Source of the DNA: Herpetosiphon aurantiacus DSM 785
GTDB lineage: Bacteria; Chloroflexota; Chloroflexia; Chloroflexales; Herpetosiphonaceae
Direction: 5' to 3'
DNA length: 64,000 bases
NCBI GenBank assembly: GCA_000018565.1
Contig: CP000875.1
Location: forward strand, 1,379,199 to 1,443,198
Shown here: in pieces, positions 56,101 to 64,000 of the stretch
How the letters are laid out: each line of letters begins with the position of its first letter
Position numbering within the stretch: position 1 is the stretch's first letter
Notes under the pieces: model-generated
Databases searched by the model: none
What the model saw: only the letters and a program-made list of their open reading frames with translations
Told to the model about the DNA's origin: nothing
Made by a program: the position numbers and the translations under genes

Positions 56101-58241
56101 AAACTATCCTCGATAACTTCGATATCACTGGCTCGGTTGGGGCTGCTCGCGCTGCCGTGATTGTGCCAATCGATGGGATTACAGTCGTCGATGGTCAATT
56201 GCAACTGGCTTTTGATGCTGAAATGGATTTTGCTTCAATCTCAGCAATTGAGGTCTTTGCCAGCACGGTTAATGGCAATGTACCACCAACCGCCAATGCT
56301 GGAGCTGATCAGCAAGTCGCTGTGAATGCTAGCGTGAATTTGGCTGGCATAAGCAGCGATTATGAGAACACTACGCTGACTGGGGCTTGGACTCAGCTTG
56401 AAGGCACAGCCGTAAGCCTGTCGGGTAGCGGCAACAACCGTAGTTTTACTGCTCCGGCTAGCGCTAGTACCTTGGTTTTCCGTTTTACTGCAACCGATGC
56501 TGGCGGCGCAAGCACCAGTGACACCGTGACGATTTTAGTTGGCGATAAGCCAATCGAACAAGTCGTGGCGGTCTCGAACGGTCCATCATCACCCAACGAT
56601 GCAATTACCTTCCAAGCGGTGGTGGCTTGTGGTAGCAACGTCAACTTTGCTTGGAACTTTGGCGATGGCACTCCAGTGGTCAACGAAAGCACTGGCAAGG
56701 TGCGCCACGCTTTTGCAACCAAAGGAACCTACAACGTAACTGTTACTGCTAGCAATGGCTCAAGCAGCGTTGCAACCTCGTTGCAAGTGCAAGTCTTGCC
56801 ATTGTTGACCCGCTTCAATGCTGGTGGGTTTAGCAGTGTAACCACGCCTGATGCTGTGCGCTGGGCTGCCGATAGCTACTCGCAAAACGGTAGCACCTCG
56901 AACCCAGGTAGTTTGGGCGATGTCGCCAATACTGATAATGACGTGTTGTATTACGATGATCGCTTTGCCACGGGCGCAACTACTGCAACCTTGGATTATG
57001 CGATTCCCGTGCCAACCAGTGGCCAATACACCGTGCGCTTGCACTTTGCCGAAATTTTCTTTGGCGTGACGAGCGGCGTGGCTGGCGGCACTGGCAAACG
57101 GGTCTTCGATGTTAATCTCGAAGGAACTCGCGTACTCAACGACTACGACCCAACTCTTGCAGTTGGCGCTAAAGCTGCTGATACGCGCTTGTTCACGGTC
57201 AACGTGACCGATGGGGTGTTGAATATCAAGTTTGCACCTGAAGCCAGCCGCCCAACCGTGAGCGCAATCGAGGTCTTTGGGGCGCAAAACATGACCTTTG
57301 CTACTCCAACCGCCTTGCCATCGCCAACCAATACCCCAATTGGCACCTTCACGCCAACGCCTGAAGGTACCTTCTTCTTGAAGGTCAACTTCCAGCCCAA
57401 CGATGCTGGTGCTGTGCCCAATGGCTATGTCAAGGATTATGGCCAAGGCTATGGCTTGCGCGTCGATCCAGGCCAAGGCTCTGGTTTAACCTATGGCTGG
57501 GTTGATAGTGCTGGCCAGCCCAAGAGCTTGATCGCTGATCCACGTCGCCGCAATTTCAATAGCGATATCCGCTTGGATACCTTGATGCACATGCAATTGA
57601 CGACTGGTGGCGGTAAGTGGGAAGCCTCGATTCCAAACGGGGTCTACGATGTAACCGTGGCGGTCGGCGATGCTCAAGCTGGTGGTTCGGCAATGTCGCA
57701 CAACGTTACAATTGAAGGTGTTGTGGCGATCAACCAATTCGTGCCGCCAGCCAATGCCTCGAATGGCGCGGCCAGCTTGCATCAAACCAACACCGTGCGG
57801 GTCACGGTTAGCGACGGCAAATTGACGGTTGATCCGGTTGGCGGCACTAATACTAAGATTAACTACTTAGATATTAATTGGTTTGGTTCATTGGCAACCG
57901 CTACGCCAACCAATACGGCCACGGCCACGGCTACCAATACACCAACCAATACGGCTACGGCGACGGCAACTGATACGCCAACCAATACGGCTACGGCGAC
58001 AGCAACCGAAACGCCAACTAATACACCAACCAACACCAATACGCCAACGCCAAGCAACACGCCAACCAATACGGCGACCTTGGAGCCAGGTATTACGCCA
58101 ACGATTACCAATACGCCAACGATTACGCCAACGCCAACTGAAACAGCTACACCAACCGCGACTGCTTCGGTTACGCCAACCGCAACGACTGGCACAGCAA
58201 CCTATGTGGTCTTCTTGCCCTACACAGCGAAAGGCAACTAA
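50121..58241 (+). CDS. Giant secreted multidomain protein (propeller, malectin-like domains, PKD, P/T linkers)
   Basis: A 2706-residue exported protein with a good SD site (AGGAGGGG). It has a signal peptide, an Ig-like Big_5 stretch (about 40-170), and a glucose/sorbosone-dehydrogenase-like propeller (about 175-620) clearly related to the preceding gene ([19 protein letters not shown]). A choice-of-anchor-like sandwich and a malectin-like domain (MRDWGQAFG... [11 protein letters not shown]) follow. A first P/T linker (about 1125-1230) ends in [11 protein letters not shown]. The second half has another anchor-like domain, a LamG-like domain, two malectin domains with [18 protein letters not shown], a PKD domain ([16 protein letters not shown]), a repeat of the VKDYGQGYG malectin-like type, and a second P/T linker. 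The end is [15 protein letters not shown] large surface carbohydrate-binding protein is inferred. Confidence 0.82.
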   Translation: MTMKRSIVRWLHGVLAAFLFSNLWLVGAPPTTVAAAVPAVTRQPLTPTQAKALLEAPRVTDTLPLNGSTSVNRDIFIAANVYIPNGGLDPQTLTAASVKLIRVIDSYEIAARLTTSAAGDVIILNPNDYLDPFTQYRFRVNVGVASNDLLLDIAGEPFEAYESTFTTGSAGGPAATGNIRFNKVATGITMPNDSGYTSLAIGPDGKLYAATVKGQIVRYTINGDGTLDSVGSLTIQTVRTYTGTTQDRMIIGLVFDPASTPSNPILWITHSPYALSGGPDWSGKLTRLSGANLTTAQDYLIGMPRSSRDHLSNSLVFGPDGALYMTVGSNSAMGHIDNGWNLRPEHKLGAAVLRINQTALASGSLPLNVQTEDGGTYDPFAANVPVTIYASGVRNAYDLIWHTNGELYTATNGSAAGGNTPPTPSNLSNYAPCQNRIDVATNGAYVGPDVPKLASSSNTRIPDQSDFLYRVAQGGYYGHPNPQRCEWVLNGGNPSSAVDPAEVAPGGSNVGYPVGTQSDRNYRGFSWDFGLHKSPNGTIEYKSNTFNGALKGKLIVTRYSGSKDLVVLTIGANKEIISEQGGLPGMKDFSGPLDVIENTANGNLYVSDYLAEKIYLLTPDIQPEPRIDIKPARRVFNLARPTSGSLDSTTQTFVISNTGQANLSVTGVQLIGPEAGSFVITNLPSFPQTLIPSATLSLNVVMRANAATSLGTKGAIIQIQSNDPINPKIDGALRGLVYANGTEPSLQWILDTYEFPMNVGDDDPSTTPIHSANGTSLVLGQEIVADFFTRATTSPITLEPLAVFAPSGPASTALTLGWYPVKSAGANRTSIFSVLNTSAQRLNPSINGSLTLDPGYEFFDFYTQWPAHANRLVYGQDSLNTFDVANPHHMRVYPLKTTNDSTVTNAYVVVFEEATAGLEYQDLVFIVRNVRPVRLPSMSTPIQVNFQSASTAVPVGYMRDWGQAFGNRNEKDQGDGSLYYGWVNPNTITPILLDTNGRYRFVANIDKRYDSLMHMRANDLSGGFGGVKEPGSWEIAVPNGIYSVTVAVGDPQTQQVPEFDRHTINVEGVNAINNFASSGATGAPTRHSTQTVVATVTDNRLTIDANGGINTKINFVTITPYVEPPTPTPTHTPTNTPTATNTPTVTNTPTSTSTATATNTATPSTTPVPTTPVPTTPGTTQPTNTFTPSPTVGPSVTPGTPTATVTPTITVTPGTPTVTVTPTVTVPPATNRFYIPMVILGGPQGGSGGVTFGFKGMYRPASDGAVSTRQYNDQNFSSAIESAVRQLQTMMTLQVLAGACFGAGQLEIENVESHNVPYNDWLMFSKIQNPAARSGTRNYFRNTGVVRVRNTGTGPLILSSMTITGSWTLSGTLSLPTILQPNTFRDIRLDFTPPNDPRSNPPGIAYSGQMLLKTNDAAEPNKIIELRGWWQAQNEGDDEPNIQQIMDFFGYDMRIVYPGQSWNADSGALTQIGEEVISPYWTRFDSSKPVRVVQLAGLHQCCTTSTASDIAWAAKGSTTLQESSTHHPSDGQTYLPRLYDGSDLFDINFNPTGTFQFIISQTAWGDPQYNNPVGKHYLRAWPLRDRNGALVPNSYVLSMDFNGINYDYNDNVYIVNNIRPEFVEVDDSTVAAMPGTPSLNLEFNQNYPNTLIDNTSVGTGFPINQRNKNDNKQISVGSSYDPTLLTMNTTGAGTLTLVSPAGTQDGTTNTQVNALQLPFNAQASRFAITTRINGSVVGFTSANRQSGIFWGMEQDNYLKLMISSASTQPVIVFTNETNGTSATVATSPAIASPANVVATELRLSGDPKTGIATAAYRIITAANPNPSFTTLGQVTLAGGRYQRFFDRKVNAGIVTTHKTDTTFNTVFDKFVIGLDETTAARPVLARVDVGSANSFTDSASNVWQGDTGLFEPSNAAAEGTGTPAIDNTLDDTLYQTYRGNVGNATRTITYNLSVPATVQKVDVRLHFAELFWGAPGGGAAGPGKRVFDVRAEGETILDNFDITGSVGAARAAVIVPIDGITVVDGQLQLAFDAEMDFASISAIEVFASTVNGNVPPTANAGADQQVAVNASVNLAGISSDYENTTLTGAWTQLEGTAVSLSGSGNNRSFTAPASASTLVFRFTATDAGGASTSDTVTILVGDKPIEQVVAVSNGPSSPNDAITFQAVVACGSNVNFAWNFGDGTPVVNESTGKVRHAFATKGTYNVTVTASNGSSSVATSLQVQVLPLLTRFNAGGFSSVTTPDAVRWAADSYSQNGSTSNPGSLGDVANTDNDVLYYDDRFATGATTATLDYAIPVPTSGQYTVRLHFAEIFFGVTSGVAGGTGKRVFDVNLEGTRVLNDYDPTLAVGAKAADTRLFTVNVTDGVLNIKFAPEASRPTVSAIEVFGAQNMTFATPTALPSPTNTPIGTFTPTPEGTFFLKVNFQPNDAGAVPNGYVKDYGQGYGLRVDPGQGSGLTYGWVDSAGQPKSLIADPRRRNFNSDIRLDTLMHMQLTTGGGKWEASIPNGVYDVTVAVGDAQAGGSAMSHNVTIEGVVAINQFVPPANASNGAASLHQTNTVRVTVSDGKLTVDPVGGTNTKINYLDINWFGSLATATPTNTATATATNTPTNTATATATDTPTNTATATATETPTNTPTNTNTPTPSNTPTNTATLEPGITPTITNTPTITPTPTETATPTATASVTPTATTGTATYVVFLPYTAKGN
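53497..53800 (+). repeat. Internal tandem repeats coding a Pro/Thr linker
   Basis: Repeats of accaacacgcc-like units code for [19 protein letters not shown]-type sequence in the middle of the giant gene, directly before an internal copy of the hydrophobic C-terminal motif. Confidence 0.7.
57895..58190 (+). repeat. Tandem repeats coding the C-terminal Pro/Thr linker
   Basis: Repeats of ccaaccaatacggc-like units code for [19 protein letters not shown]-type sequence just before the terminal VVFLPY motif. Confidence 0.7.
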
Positions 58242-58255
58242 TCACTGAGGTTCTG

Positions 58256-58291
58256 CATCCGGTGGCGTGTTATGCTCCGCCGGATGTTTTT
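58256..58291 (+). terminator. Rho-independent terminator after the giant gene
   Basis: Catccggtgg (58256-58265) pairs with ccgccggatg (58277-58286), with one G-U pair, and TTTTT follows at 58287-58291. It lies between converging genes. Confidence 0.88.
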
Positions 58292-58293
58292 GT

Positions 58294-59316
58294 TTAATCG
58301 TTGAGCGCAAATATCGATTGCTGAGGGAAATGGAGATACACCGTTTGGCCAATTTCGCGGATTGCTTGGACTGTTTCTCGTGCCACAACGATTTGCTCGT
58401 TGGTTTGCAAGCGATATTCCCAGCGTTCGCCAAGGTAGCGCCGCTCGATAATCTGGGCTGCAATGGTTTGAGGTTGCGGCTGATCGTTAATCTGAATATG
58501 TTCAGGCCGAATCGCGACATGCCGAGTATTTGGGGCGAAGTTACCGTTAAATTGACCAAGGCTGCTGCAAAACGTTGGGCCTTGCATGTGCCCCACAATA
58601 ATTGCCCCAACCCCCACGAATTGGGCGGCGGCGCGGTTGGGTGGTCGCTCGAATAGTTCGATCGAGTTCAAATCGGCAATAATTTCACCATTGATCAATA
58701 AGGCTGTGCGTTGCGCCAACGCCAAGGCCTCGCTCAAATCGTGAGTCACGATGATGGTGGTCATATGTAATTCGCGATGCAGCCGCGCAATCACGCCTTG
58801 CAAATTAACTCGAATTTCAGGATCAAGGCTGCTCAATGGTTCGTCGAGCAACAATACTTTGGGCTGAACTGCCAAAGCTCGCGCAAGTGCCACGCGCTGT
58901 TGCTGCCCGCCTGAAAGTTGCTGCGGCTTACGTTGCTGCATGCCGCCCAACTCAACTAATTCTAAAAGTTCAGCCACTTTTTGTTGAATTAACTTTTTGG
59001 GTTCTTTGCGGGCCTTCAAGCCAAAGCCAATGTTTTCGGCTACCGAGAGAAACGGAAATAAATAGGGCTGTTGAAACAGTAAAACAATCTCACGTTGATG
59101 GGCCGGCACAGGATTAAGCAAACGCTCCGCCAGCCGCATCTCGCCAGCATCGGCTGCTTCAATGCCTGCCAATAGTTTTAGAATCGTCGATTTGCCTGAG
59201 CCAGAAGGCCCAAGCAAGGCCAAAAATTCACCTTGGTTTAAATTTAAATTGATATTTTGGAGAATGGTCTGCTGAGCATACGATTTAGTTAATTGATCAA
59301 GTTGCAAATAACTCAT
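58294..59316 (-). CDS. ABC transporter ATPase, PotA/FbpC-like (YnjD equivalent)
   Basis: A 340-residue import ATPase. Walker A GPSGSGKSTIL, Q-loop FQQPYLFPFLS, signature LSGGQQQRVALARALA, Walker B LLLDEPLSSLD and switch His VTHDLS are all present. A C-terminal TOBE-like region (FAPNTRHVAIRPEHIQI... QTVYLHF) makes it longer than E. coli YnjD. It energises uptake through the two permeases, whose genes lie directly upstream with a 4-base overlap (ATGA). Substrate unknown. Confidence 0.9.
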   Translation of the reverse strand: MSYLQLDQLTKSYAQQTILQNINLNLNQGEFLALLGPSGSGKSTILKLLAGIEAADAGEMRLAERLLNPVPAHQREIVLLFQQPYLFPFLSVAENIGFGLKARKEPKKLIQQKVAELLELVELGGMQQRKPQQLSGGQQQRVALARALAVQPKVLLLDEPLSSLDPEIRVNLQGVIARLHRELHMTTIIVTHDLSEALALAQRTALLINGEIIADLNSIELFERPPNRAAAQFVGVGAIIVGHMQGPTFCSSLGQFNGNFAPNTRHVAIRPEHIQINDQPQPQTIAAQIIERRYLGERWEYRLQTNEQIVVARETVQAIREIGQTVYLHFPQQSIFALND

Positions 59317-60098
59317 GGCCGTGGCGTTGCTCCTGTTGCTGGCGAACCCAAGTAGCGAGCCACCAAGCCGAGCAACAGCAAGAGCGGCGCAATAAAAATC
59401 AGGCTTAAACTGGCGATCAGGCTATAGTTGCCGCCGCTGGCTGCCGAAAATAACAGCATTGGCAGGGTGATAATCTTGCCGCCGCCGATTAGCAAACTCA
59501 GCACATATTGGCTCCACGAAATCAAAAATGCCAATACACCAGCCACCACCAAACTTGGCAAGAGCAAAGGCAGGCTGACTCGCCAAAATACCAGCCAGGG
59601 GCTAGCGCCCAAAACCGCTGCTTGATGTTCATAATTGCGATCATAATGGGCCAAACTACTGCCCAAGGTCAGCACCACATACGGCAAAACTGGGATCAAA
59701 TGCACCAACATCACCCCAAATAGCGTGCCAGCCAAGTCCAGCCGCAAAAATACAATGTTCAAGCCGATGCCTGTAGCAACGCTGGGCACGACCGTCGGCA
59801 GAAAAAACAAGCCATAGATCAGGCCACGCCCGCGAAATTGCTGCAATTCCAACACGCGTGCCGCTGGATAGCCTAGCAGTAGCGCTAAACCACTCACGCC
59901 TGTCGCGACGACCAAGCTTTGTTCAAACCCACGCCGTACCTGTGGATCGCGCAATTGCCGCAGAAATAGCTCGCTATCCCAGCGTTCGGGCCATAGCGCC
60001 GGAAAAAACCAGCCTTGGGCAAAGGCATACACCAAAAAAATTGCGATTGGCACAATTAATAGGAACGCTAAAAGCAACACCAGTTTGCGATAACTCAT
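59313..60098 (-). CDS. ABC transporter permease, second (YnjC C-terminal-half-like)
   Basis: A 261-residue membrane permease with six hydrophobic segments and the ATPase-docking loop HYDRNYEHQAAVLGASPWLVFWRVSLPLLLPSLVV. The start overlaps the stop of the previous permease gene by one base (TGATG), with the ATG at 60098 read as MSYRKLVLLLAF. In E. coli the two permeases are one fused protein (YnjC); here they are separate genes. Together they form the channel. Confidence 0.9.
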   Translation of the reverse strand: MSYRKLVLLLAFLLIVPIAIFLVYAFAQGWFFPALWPERWDSELFLRQLRDPQVRRGFEQSLVVATGVSGLALLLGYPAARVLELQQFRGRGLIYGLFFLPTVVPSVATGIGLNIVFLRLDLAGTLFGVMLVHLIPVLPYVVLTLGSSLAHYDRNYEHQAAVLGASPWLVFWRVSLPLLLPSLVVAGVLAFLISWSQYVLSLLIGGGKIITLPMLLFSAASGGNYSLIASLSLIFIAPLLLLLGLVARYLGSPATGATPRP

Positions 60099-60955
60099 CA
60101 GCGCTGCTCCCGCCAACGCCAAGCCAAGCCCACCACTGCCAGAATAATTAAACTCATCAGCATGCTTACGGCCATACCCTCAGCTCGCGCTTGCAAATCG
60201 GGATTGAGAAATAGCTCCAAAGCCATTGTTGCCAGCATTTCAGGGTAGCGCACCCCAACCAAGGCTGGCACTTCGTAAGCTCCAAAAATAAAACTAAACA
60301 CCAAGAAGCTCCCGCTGATCAGGCTCGGAGCCAAGAGTGGCCAAAGCACTAAGCGCAAACGCTGCCAACGATTGGCCCCCAAACTTTGAGCCACCAACAG
60401 ATAAGCTCGCCCTTGTTGACGTAAGGTTGCCAAACCGATCAGCAGCAAAAATGGCACTTCCTTGGTGATATATGCCAGAATAATCCCGATGCCCCAGCGA
60501 TCGCGCACCAGCACCGGAAAATCCTTGGGCTGGTCGAGCCAACCAACGGCAAAGCCGATGCGAGCCAAGATGCCACTTTGGCTCAGCATTAACAACAAGG
60601 CCATAGCCCAAACGCTATGCGGAATCGCCAAGTGCAAATTGCTAACAATGCTTAGCCCGCGATAGTGCTGTTGGCGCTCGGCGATACTGCTGAGCAGTCC
60701 CAAGCAAATGCATGCCGAGCCAAACGTGGCGGCACAACTGACCCACAACGAAAAAAGCAGGGCTGACCACCATTGGCCGCCAAGCTGTTGGCCGACCAAA
60801 ACATTGCGATAGGCCGCCAAACTTAGCTCGCGTTGATCTAAAAATGGTAGCCAACCAAGGCTCTGGGCGATGCCATAGCCAAGGCTACTACCAAATAAAC
60901 CAAGCATAATGATGCTTGCTGGCGCTAATCCAAGCCAGCTGCGCCATTTAGCCAT
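60098..60955 (-). CDS. ABC transporter permease, first (YnjC N-terminal-half-like)
   Basis: A 285-residue permease with about six helices, beginning WLGLAPASIIMLGLFGSSLGYGIAQ. The docking loop is RQQGRAYLLVAQSLGANRWQRLRLVLWPLLAPSLI. It starts five bases after the binding-protein stop with no strong SD, so translation is probably coupled. It pairs with the following permease. Confidence 0.9.
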   Translation of the reverse strand: MAKWRSWLGLAPASIIMLGLFGSSLGYGIAQSLGWLPFLDQRELSLAAYRNVLVGQQLGGQWWSALLFSLWVSCAATFGSACICLGLLSSIAERQQHYRGLSIVSNLHLAIPHSVWAMALLLMLSQSGILARIGFAVGWLDQPKDFPVLVRDRWGIGIILAYITKEVPFLLLIGLATLRQQGRAYLLVAQSLGANRWQRLRLVLWPLLAPSLISGSFLVFSFIFGAYEVPALVGVRYPEMLATMALELFLNPDLQARAEGMAVSMLMSLIILAVVGLAWRWREQR

Positions 60956-60960
60956 TGCAA

Positions 60961-62250
60961 CTACTTACGCAACACATTGGCATCCCAGCCCTGTTCGATC
61001 AAGCTTTGATATTCAGCGGCAATATCGCTGCGCAACGATTTTGCCAAATCGCTGGCAGGCGTTGCTGGGTCGCCCAGTTGTTGGGCGGCACTCGCCAATT
61101 TAGCTGCCAAAGCTGGATCACTGACCTTGGTTGGGTCGATGCCATAGCCCAAGCCAAAGCCATTTTCTGGCAAAATTTGGGCTGCTTGTAGTTGAGGGTC
61201 GAGAATCAAATTGGCTAATACCAAAGCTGCCGCTGGATTTGGTGCGGTGCTGGGGATGGCGACATAGTTGAAATCGCCGATCATATTATCATCGAATACA
61301 AATGCTCGCGCACTCGCTGGCACTAAATTTTCCTTGATCAACGAGCCAGCTCCGGCGATCGCTTGGGTGATTGAAAAATCAACTTCGCCATTGGCAAACA
61401 AGCTATGTAATTCGTTCTCGGTTTTGGGGTAGGTGCTGCCTTCGCGCCACAAACAGCCTTCTAAATCATTGAAATATTCCCACAACTTGGGCGACCATTG
61501 ATCCCATAATTGCTGATTGAAGGCTCCGAGCCATTGTTCAGCGCCGCCGCTGATCTCAAATAAGGCTTGTTTAACAAAGCGGGTGCCTTGAAATGCGCCT
61601 GGCCCAGGTGCGATATAGCTGACTTTGCCCGGATTGGCGCAGGCATACTCCTTGAGCGCAGCATACGAACGGGGCAAATCGCTGGCTTGAAGTTTAGCCG
61701 AATCGTAAATCAACTGAAATTGGGCCGATGACCATGGGCTTTCGAGGCTTTCGACTGGCTCGCCAAAATCAAGATTAACCGCTGGATTGTTCCAGTTGAC
61801 ATATTGGCTGTTGGGCAGGCTTTGGCCCCAATCGCCGCGTAAGAGTTTGGCTTGTTTCAACGAAGCAAAATTCTCGCCATTGATCCAAATCAAATCGACA
61901 GCACCGCTGGTTTTGCCTGCCTCTTTTTCGCTGAGCAACTGATTGACCACATCGACAGTATCAGCGACTGGCACGCGATTGAGCGTAATATTGTAGCGTT
62001 CTTTGAGCGCTTTGCCATAAAATTCATCAACAAAACGATTGATGCTATCCGAGCCACCCCACATATACCAATTGACCGTTTGGCCGTTGGCGGCTTGCTC
62101 AATACTGGTCCAATTGCTCAGATCAAGGCTGGTGCTGCTGGGAGCACTGGTTGGCGTAGCCGTATTGCTACCACAACTGGCGATAATCAGGCTCAGAAGG
62201 CCAATTAACAAACCCAAATTCCAAATCCGTTTGCGTGCTGTTGCTTGCAT
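60961..62250 (-). CDS. ABC transporter substrate-binding lipoprotein, YnjB family
   Basis: A 429-residue extracytoplasmic binding lipoprotein with signal peptide and lipobox IASC at about 26. WTSIEQAANGQTVNWYMWGGSDSINRFVDEF, GAVDLIWINGENFASLKQAKLLRG and SLPNSQYVNWNNPAVNLDFGEPVE match the E. coli YnjB (COG4134) family closely. The rest is a family 1-like Venus-flytrap (MYVAPGPGAF-like ligand loop, FNDLEGCLWREGSTYPKTENEL). The ligand of this family is not established; thiamine- and spermidine-type binders are distant relatives. First gene of the transporter part of the operon. Confidence 0.9.
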   Translation of the reverse strand: MQATARKRIWNLGLLIGLLSLIIASCGSNTATPTSAPSSTSLDLSNWTSIEQAANGQTVNWYMWGGSDSINRFVDEFYGKALKERYNITLNRVPVADTVDVVNQLLSEKEAGKTSGAVDLIWINGENFASLKQAKLLRGDWGQSLPNSQYVNWNNPAVNLDFGEPVESLESPWSSAQFQLIYDSAKLQASDLPRSYAALKEYACANPGKVSYIAPGPGAFQGTRFVKQALFEISGGAEQWLGAFNQQLWDQWSPKLWEYFNDLEGCLWREGSTYPKTENELHSLFANGEVDFSITQAIAGAGSLIKENLVPASARAFVFDDNMIGDFNYVAIPSTAPNPAAALVLANLILDPQLQAAQILPENGFGLGYGIDPTKVSDPALAAKLASAAQQLGDPATPASDLAKSLRSDIAAEYQSLIEQGWDANVLRK

Positions 62251-62270
62251 AAGTGTGTGTTTACCCTCGG

Positions 62271-62981
62271 CTAGGCCGCTGGTTTAGCGGCTTCACGGCG
62301 CTTAAGCCAGCGCGAAATCGCGATACTGATGATAAAAATAACGATCGAGCCAGCAAAGGCCCATGGATTGAACGAAAACTCAGCTTTGGCAAAATCGCCC
62401 TCGAACGATGCCCCAAACAGCACAAAGGTTAGCGTGCCAGGAAACGATCCAAGCATGGTTGCCAACAAAAATTGCTTCCAGTTGATCCGTAAAATACCCG
62501 CCAGATAATTTACTAAATCGTAGGGCAAAAAGATCAAGCGCATCAACATAATTGTTTCAAAGCTGTTGCGGCGTAAACGCTCGATATAGCCATTTACGAG
62601 GCCGGTTTGATTTTGGTTTTGTTCGGGCTGGCCGAAAAACCGCCCAATCGTATAGGCCACCAGCGCCGAGCCATTGGCCCCAATCACGGTGTAAATCAAA
62701 CCCCAAACACTGCCAAAGACACTGCCGCCAGCAAGCGTCAAAAATGTCGCTGGGAAGAAAATCAACGGGCGCAATAGGTACACGCCAATATAAATCAATA
62801 CACCCACATCGCTTTTGAGCAGCTCGATTAATTGACCAACTGCCGCCGCTGGTGAAAGCTGATTGCGCCATGAATACCAGAGATAGCCGCCCACCAGCAA
62901 CACCCAAAACCCCGCAGCGAGCAATTTTTGCCAATGGCGTTGCCAAAACGATTTGGTCGATGTTGATGTGCTAGTGGTCAT
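62271..62981 (-). CDS. TVP38/TMEM64 (DedA-like, VTT domain) membrane protein, YdjX/YdjZ family
   Basis: A 236-residue membrane protein with the VTT/SNARE-associated domain: RPLIFFPATFLTLAGGSVFGSVWGLIYTVIGANGSALVAYTIGR, and LMRLIFLPYDLVNYLAGILRINWKQFLLATMLGSFPGTLTFVLFGAS. Family members are flippase-like or scramblase-like proteins of the inner membrane. The start at 62981 overlaps the stop of the preceding phosphatidyltransferase gene by 11 bases and has GAGGAAC upstream; an earlier in-frame start would extend far into that gene. In E. coli, ydjX and ydjZ of this family lie in the same cluster as ynjBCD. Confidence 0.88.
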   Translation of the reverse strand: MTTSTSTSTKSFWQRHWQKLLAAGFWVLLVGGYLWYSWRNQLSPAAAVGQLIELLKSDVGVLIYIGVYLLRPLIFFPATFLTLAGGSVFGSVWGLIYTVIGANGSALVAYTIGRFFGQPEQNQNQTGLVNGYIERLRRNSFETIMLMRLIFLPYDLVNYLAGILRINWKQFLLATMLGSFPGTLTFVLFGASFEGDFAKAEFSFNPWAFAGSIVIFIISIAISRWLKRREAAKPAA

Positions 62982-63600
62982 GGCGTGGTTCCTCGCGAAG
63001 ATAGCGTTTGGCCCAAAGCAAGCGCTGGCCAATCGTAACGACAACTAAGGCCGTCATCAGCTGAAATAAGCGGCTCAGGTGGTTGGGGAGCGCAATAAAC
63101 AAACTGAAGAACAATACTGTTTCAGTGCCTTCGATCAAGCCACTGGGCATGGCAATGCTGGTCATGGCGGCTTGGGCTTTAGCGCCTTGTTGGCGTTTTT
63201 CTAAAATTGCTGCCAAATAGGCCCACGAAATTGCATTGACATAAAAGCTGCTGATCAGGCCAACAGCGGCCAAGGCGTTGCCAAGCGTTGGTTGTCCCGC
63301 CACCAAGCCAATTGGTAGCAACGCATAAATAATCACATCAAGCAGAATATCGATGTAGCCACCTAAATCGCTTTGCTGGTTGCTCAGCCGCGCCACTGTG
63401 CCATCAAGCCCATCGAGTAGCCGATTGAGTAGCCAACAGCCAAAGCTGACCCAATACGCTTGTTGCCAAGCGCAGATTGCTGCTGCTAAGCCGCAACCAA
63501 AGGCTGCCAAAGTGATAGTAGTTGGGTGTACACGCTGGAGCCGTTGGGCGATTGGGGCTAATAATTGCTCTTTGGGTTGGCGTAAAAACTGATCGACCAT
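62971..63600 (-). CDS. CDP-alcohol phosphatidyltransferase family protein (YnjF-like)
   Basis: A 209-residue integral membrane enzyme. The family motif D-G-x2-A-R-x8-G-x3-D-x3-D is complete in DGLDGTVARLSNQQSDLGGYIDILLD (about 70-95). About five membrane segments are seen. Family members swap the CMP of a CDP-alcohol for another alcohol, making phospholipids or similar. Of the family, E. coli YnjF is the member that lies in the ynj cluster. It is the first gene of the operon as visible here, with no clear promoter. Product unknown. Confidence 0.88.
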   Translation of the reverse strand: MVDQFLRQPKEQLLAPIAQRLQRVHPTTITLAAFGCGLAAAICAWQQAYWVSFGCWLLNRLLDGLDGTVARLSNQQSDLGGYIDILLDVIIYALLPIGLVAGQPTLGNALAAVGLISSFYVNAISWAYLAAILEKRQQGAKAQAAMTSIAMPSGLIEGTETVLFFSLFIALPNHLSRLFQLMTALVVVTIGQRLLWAKRYLREEPRHDH

Positions 63601-63747
63601 CGCCTATAGCTCCTTGTAACGATCGAAGCTATCGTAGCTTAAAGATTGAGGCTAAATTCTTAACAGTTGATGATCTATCGATTGCATGCCCTTACCCACG
63701 GCGAATGGATGACGAGTGATGGCTTGGTCACTTGCATAGTTTGCGTT

Positions 63748-63857
63748 CCCTCACCCCCGACCCCTCTCCCACTGCGGTGAGCGAGGGGAGTTCTAATGGT
63801 CATGACTGGTGGGTTCCCCCTCGCTCGCTCGGCGGGAGAGGGGGCTAGGGGTGAGGG
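63748..63857. repeat. Intact copy of the palindromic dispersed repeat
   Basis: A 110-base unit starting ccctcacccccgacccctct and ending gggctaggggtgaggg, with terminal inverted repeats of roughly 20 bases. It is nearly identical in layout to the copy split by the insertion sequence at 13426-14848. Confidence 0.85.
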
Positions 63858-63910
63858 TATGCTAATCAACGTTGAATTCCATCTAGCCATTGTTAATAAC
63901 CGACCCTTCA

Positions 63911-63932
63911 AAGAGAGGGGTTGGGGGTGAGG
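63911..63932. repeat. Partial right-end copy of the same repeat
   Basis: Agagaggggttgggggtgag matches the right end of the palindromic repeat, beginning 54 bases after the intact copy. Confidence 0.6.
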
Positions 63933-63943
63933 ACATGCCCTAA

Positions 63944-64000
63944 TTAGGATTGATGCTCAGCTTGCCAGTTTTCGCGCACAGCAACGACTTGCTCTTGGTT
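63944..64000 (-). CDS. C-terminal tail of an unidentified protein (runs off the right edge)
   Basis: The last 18 codons of a leftward frame (NQEQVVAVRENWQAEHQS, then TAA) run to the edge. No identification possible. Listed because the spacer up to it is repeat-filled and the frame is open to the window end. Confidence 0.4.
   Translation of the reverse strand, partial: NQEQVVAVRENWQAEHQS

Noticed and set aside
49468-58190. CRISPR-like arrays in the tandem repeat regions
   Set aside because: Repeat units are about 12-18 bases, imperfect, without unique spacers, and translate in frame to a Pro/Thr linker.
49410-58195. Val/Gly-rich antisense frames over the P/T linkers (49410-49712, 53510-53812, 57863-58195)
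   Set aside because: They are reverse readings of the tandem repeats coding Thr-Pro-Asn and have no independent signals.

Overview
The window looks like a piece of a Herpetosiphon-type chromosome (Chloroflexota, filamentous gliding bacteria). This is inferred from gene content and style; no rRNA or tRNA gene is present to prove it. Pointers are about 50% GC with strong CAA/GAA/TTG use, very large secreted proteins with Pro/Thr-rich linkers and a recurring hydrophobic-Leu-Pro C-terminus, a dispersed palindromic intergenic repeat (ccctcaccccc...gggtgaggg), a carotenoid hydratase-like protein and many stand-alone receiver proteins. About 45 protein genes are supported, most preceded by a recognisable Shine-Dalgarno (SD) site. 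Several convergent pairs are separated by perfect-stem terminators.

Layout. 1-13222: mostly housekeeping and accessory metabolism: a hydrolase tail, an LCP cell-wall ligase, a membrane metallophosphoesterase, guaB (IMP dehydrogenase) behind a structured leader, a DinB-fold protein, an enoyl-CoA hydratase and 3-hydroxyacyl-CoA dehydrogenase pair, a PHB-depolymerase-like lipoprotein, a seven-repeat secreted protein, an Rrf2 regulator with palindromes in front of an NAD-dependent epimerase, and a fumarylacetoacetase-fold hydrolase. 13426-14848: a complete 1313-bp IS4-family insertion sequence inside a copy of the dispersed palindromic repeat, with an 8-bp target duplication. 15008-19292: a CHAT-protease-like protein overlapping mobA, a glycosyltransferase, and a CruF-like carotenoid enzyme.

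19406-32592 is a signalling block. It holds a soluble-adenylyl-cyclase-like protein (two cyclase domains, ATPase, TPR-like), a receiver protein, a GNAT enzyme, an 1876-residue histidine kinase containing a clear LOV blue-light domain, a threonine-synthase-like PLP enzyme fused to a response-regulator receiver domain, and two more receivers. The kinase, the PLP-enzyme/receiver fusion and the next receiver are tightly packed and look like one transcription unit. This is the best candidate here for an undescribed system: light or redox sensing wired to an amino-acid enzyme.

33098-41622: a sugar nucleotidyltransferase, an AAA ATPase and a small ORF, then a complete five-gene oligopeptide/dipeptide ABC importer. 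41814-42860: selD, in which an in-frame TGA at codon 18 sits at the catalytic Cys/Sec position and is followed by a SECIS-like hairpin, so SelD is itself probably a selenoprotein. 43008-58241: three large secreted proteins with an arginase gene among them. 58294-63600: an operon equivalent to the E. coli ynjBCD transporter with neighbours of the ynjF and ydjX/ydjZ families, a conserved cluster of unknown function. The window ends in two copies of the palindromic repeat and the tail of one more gene.
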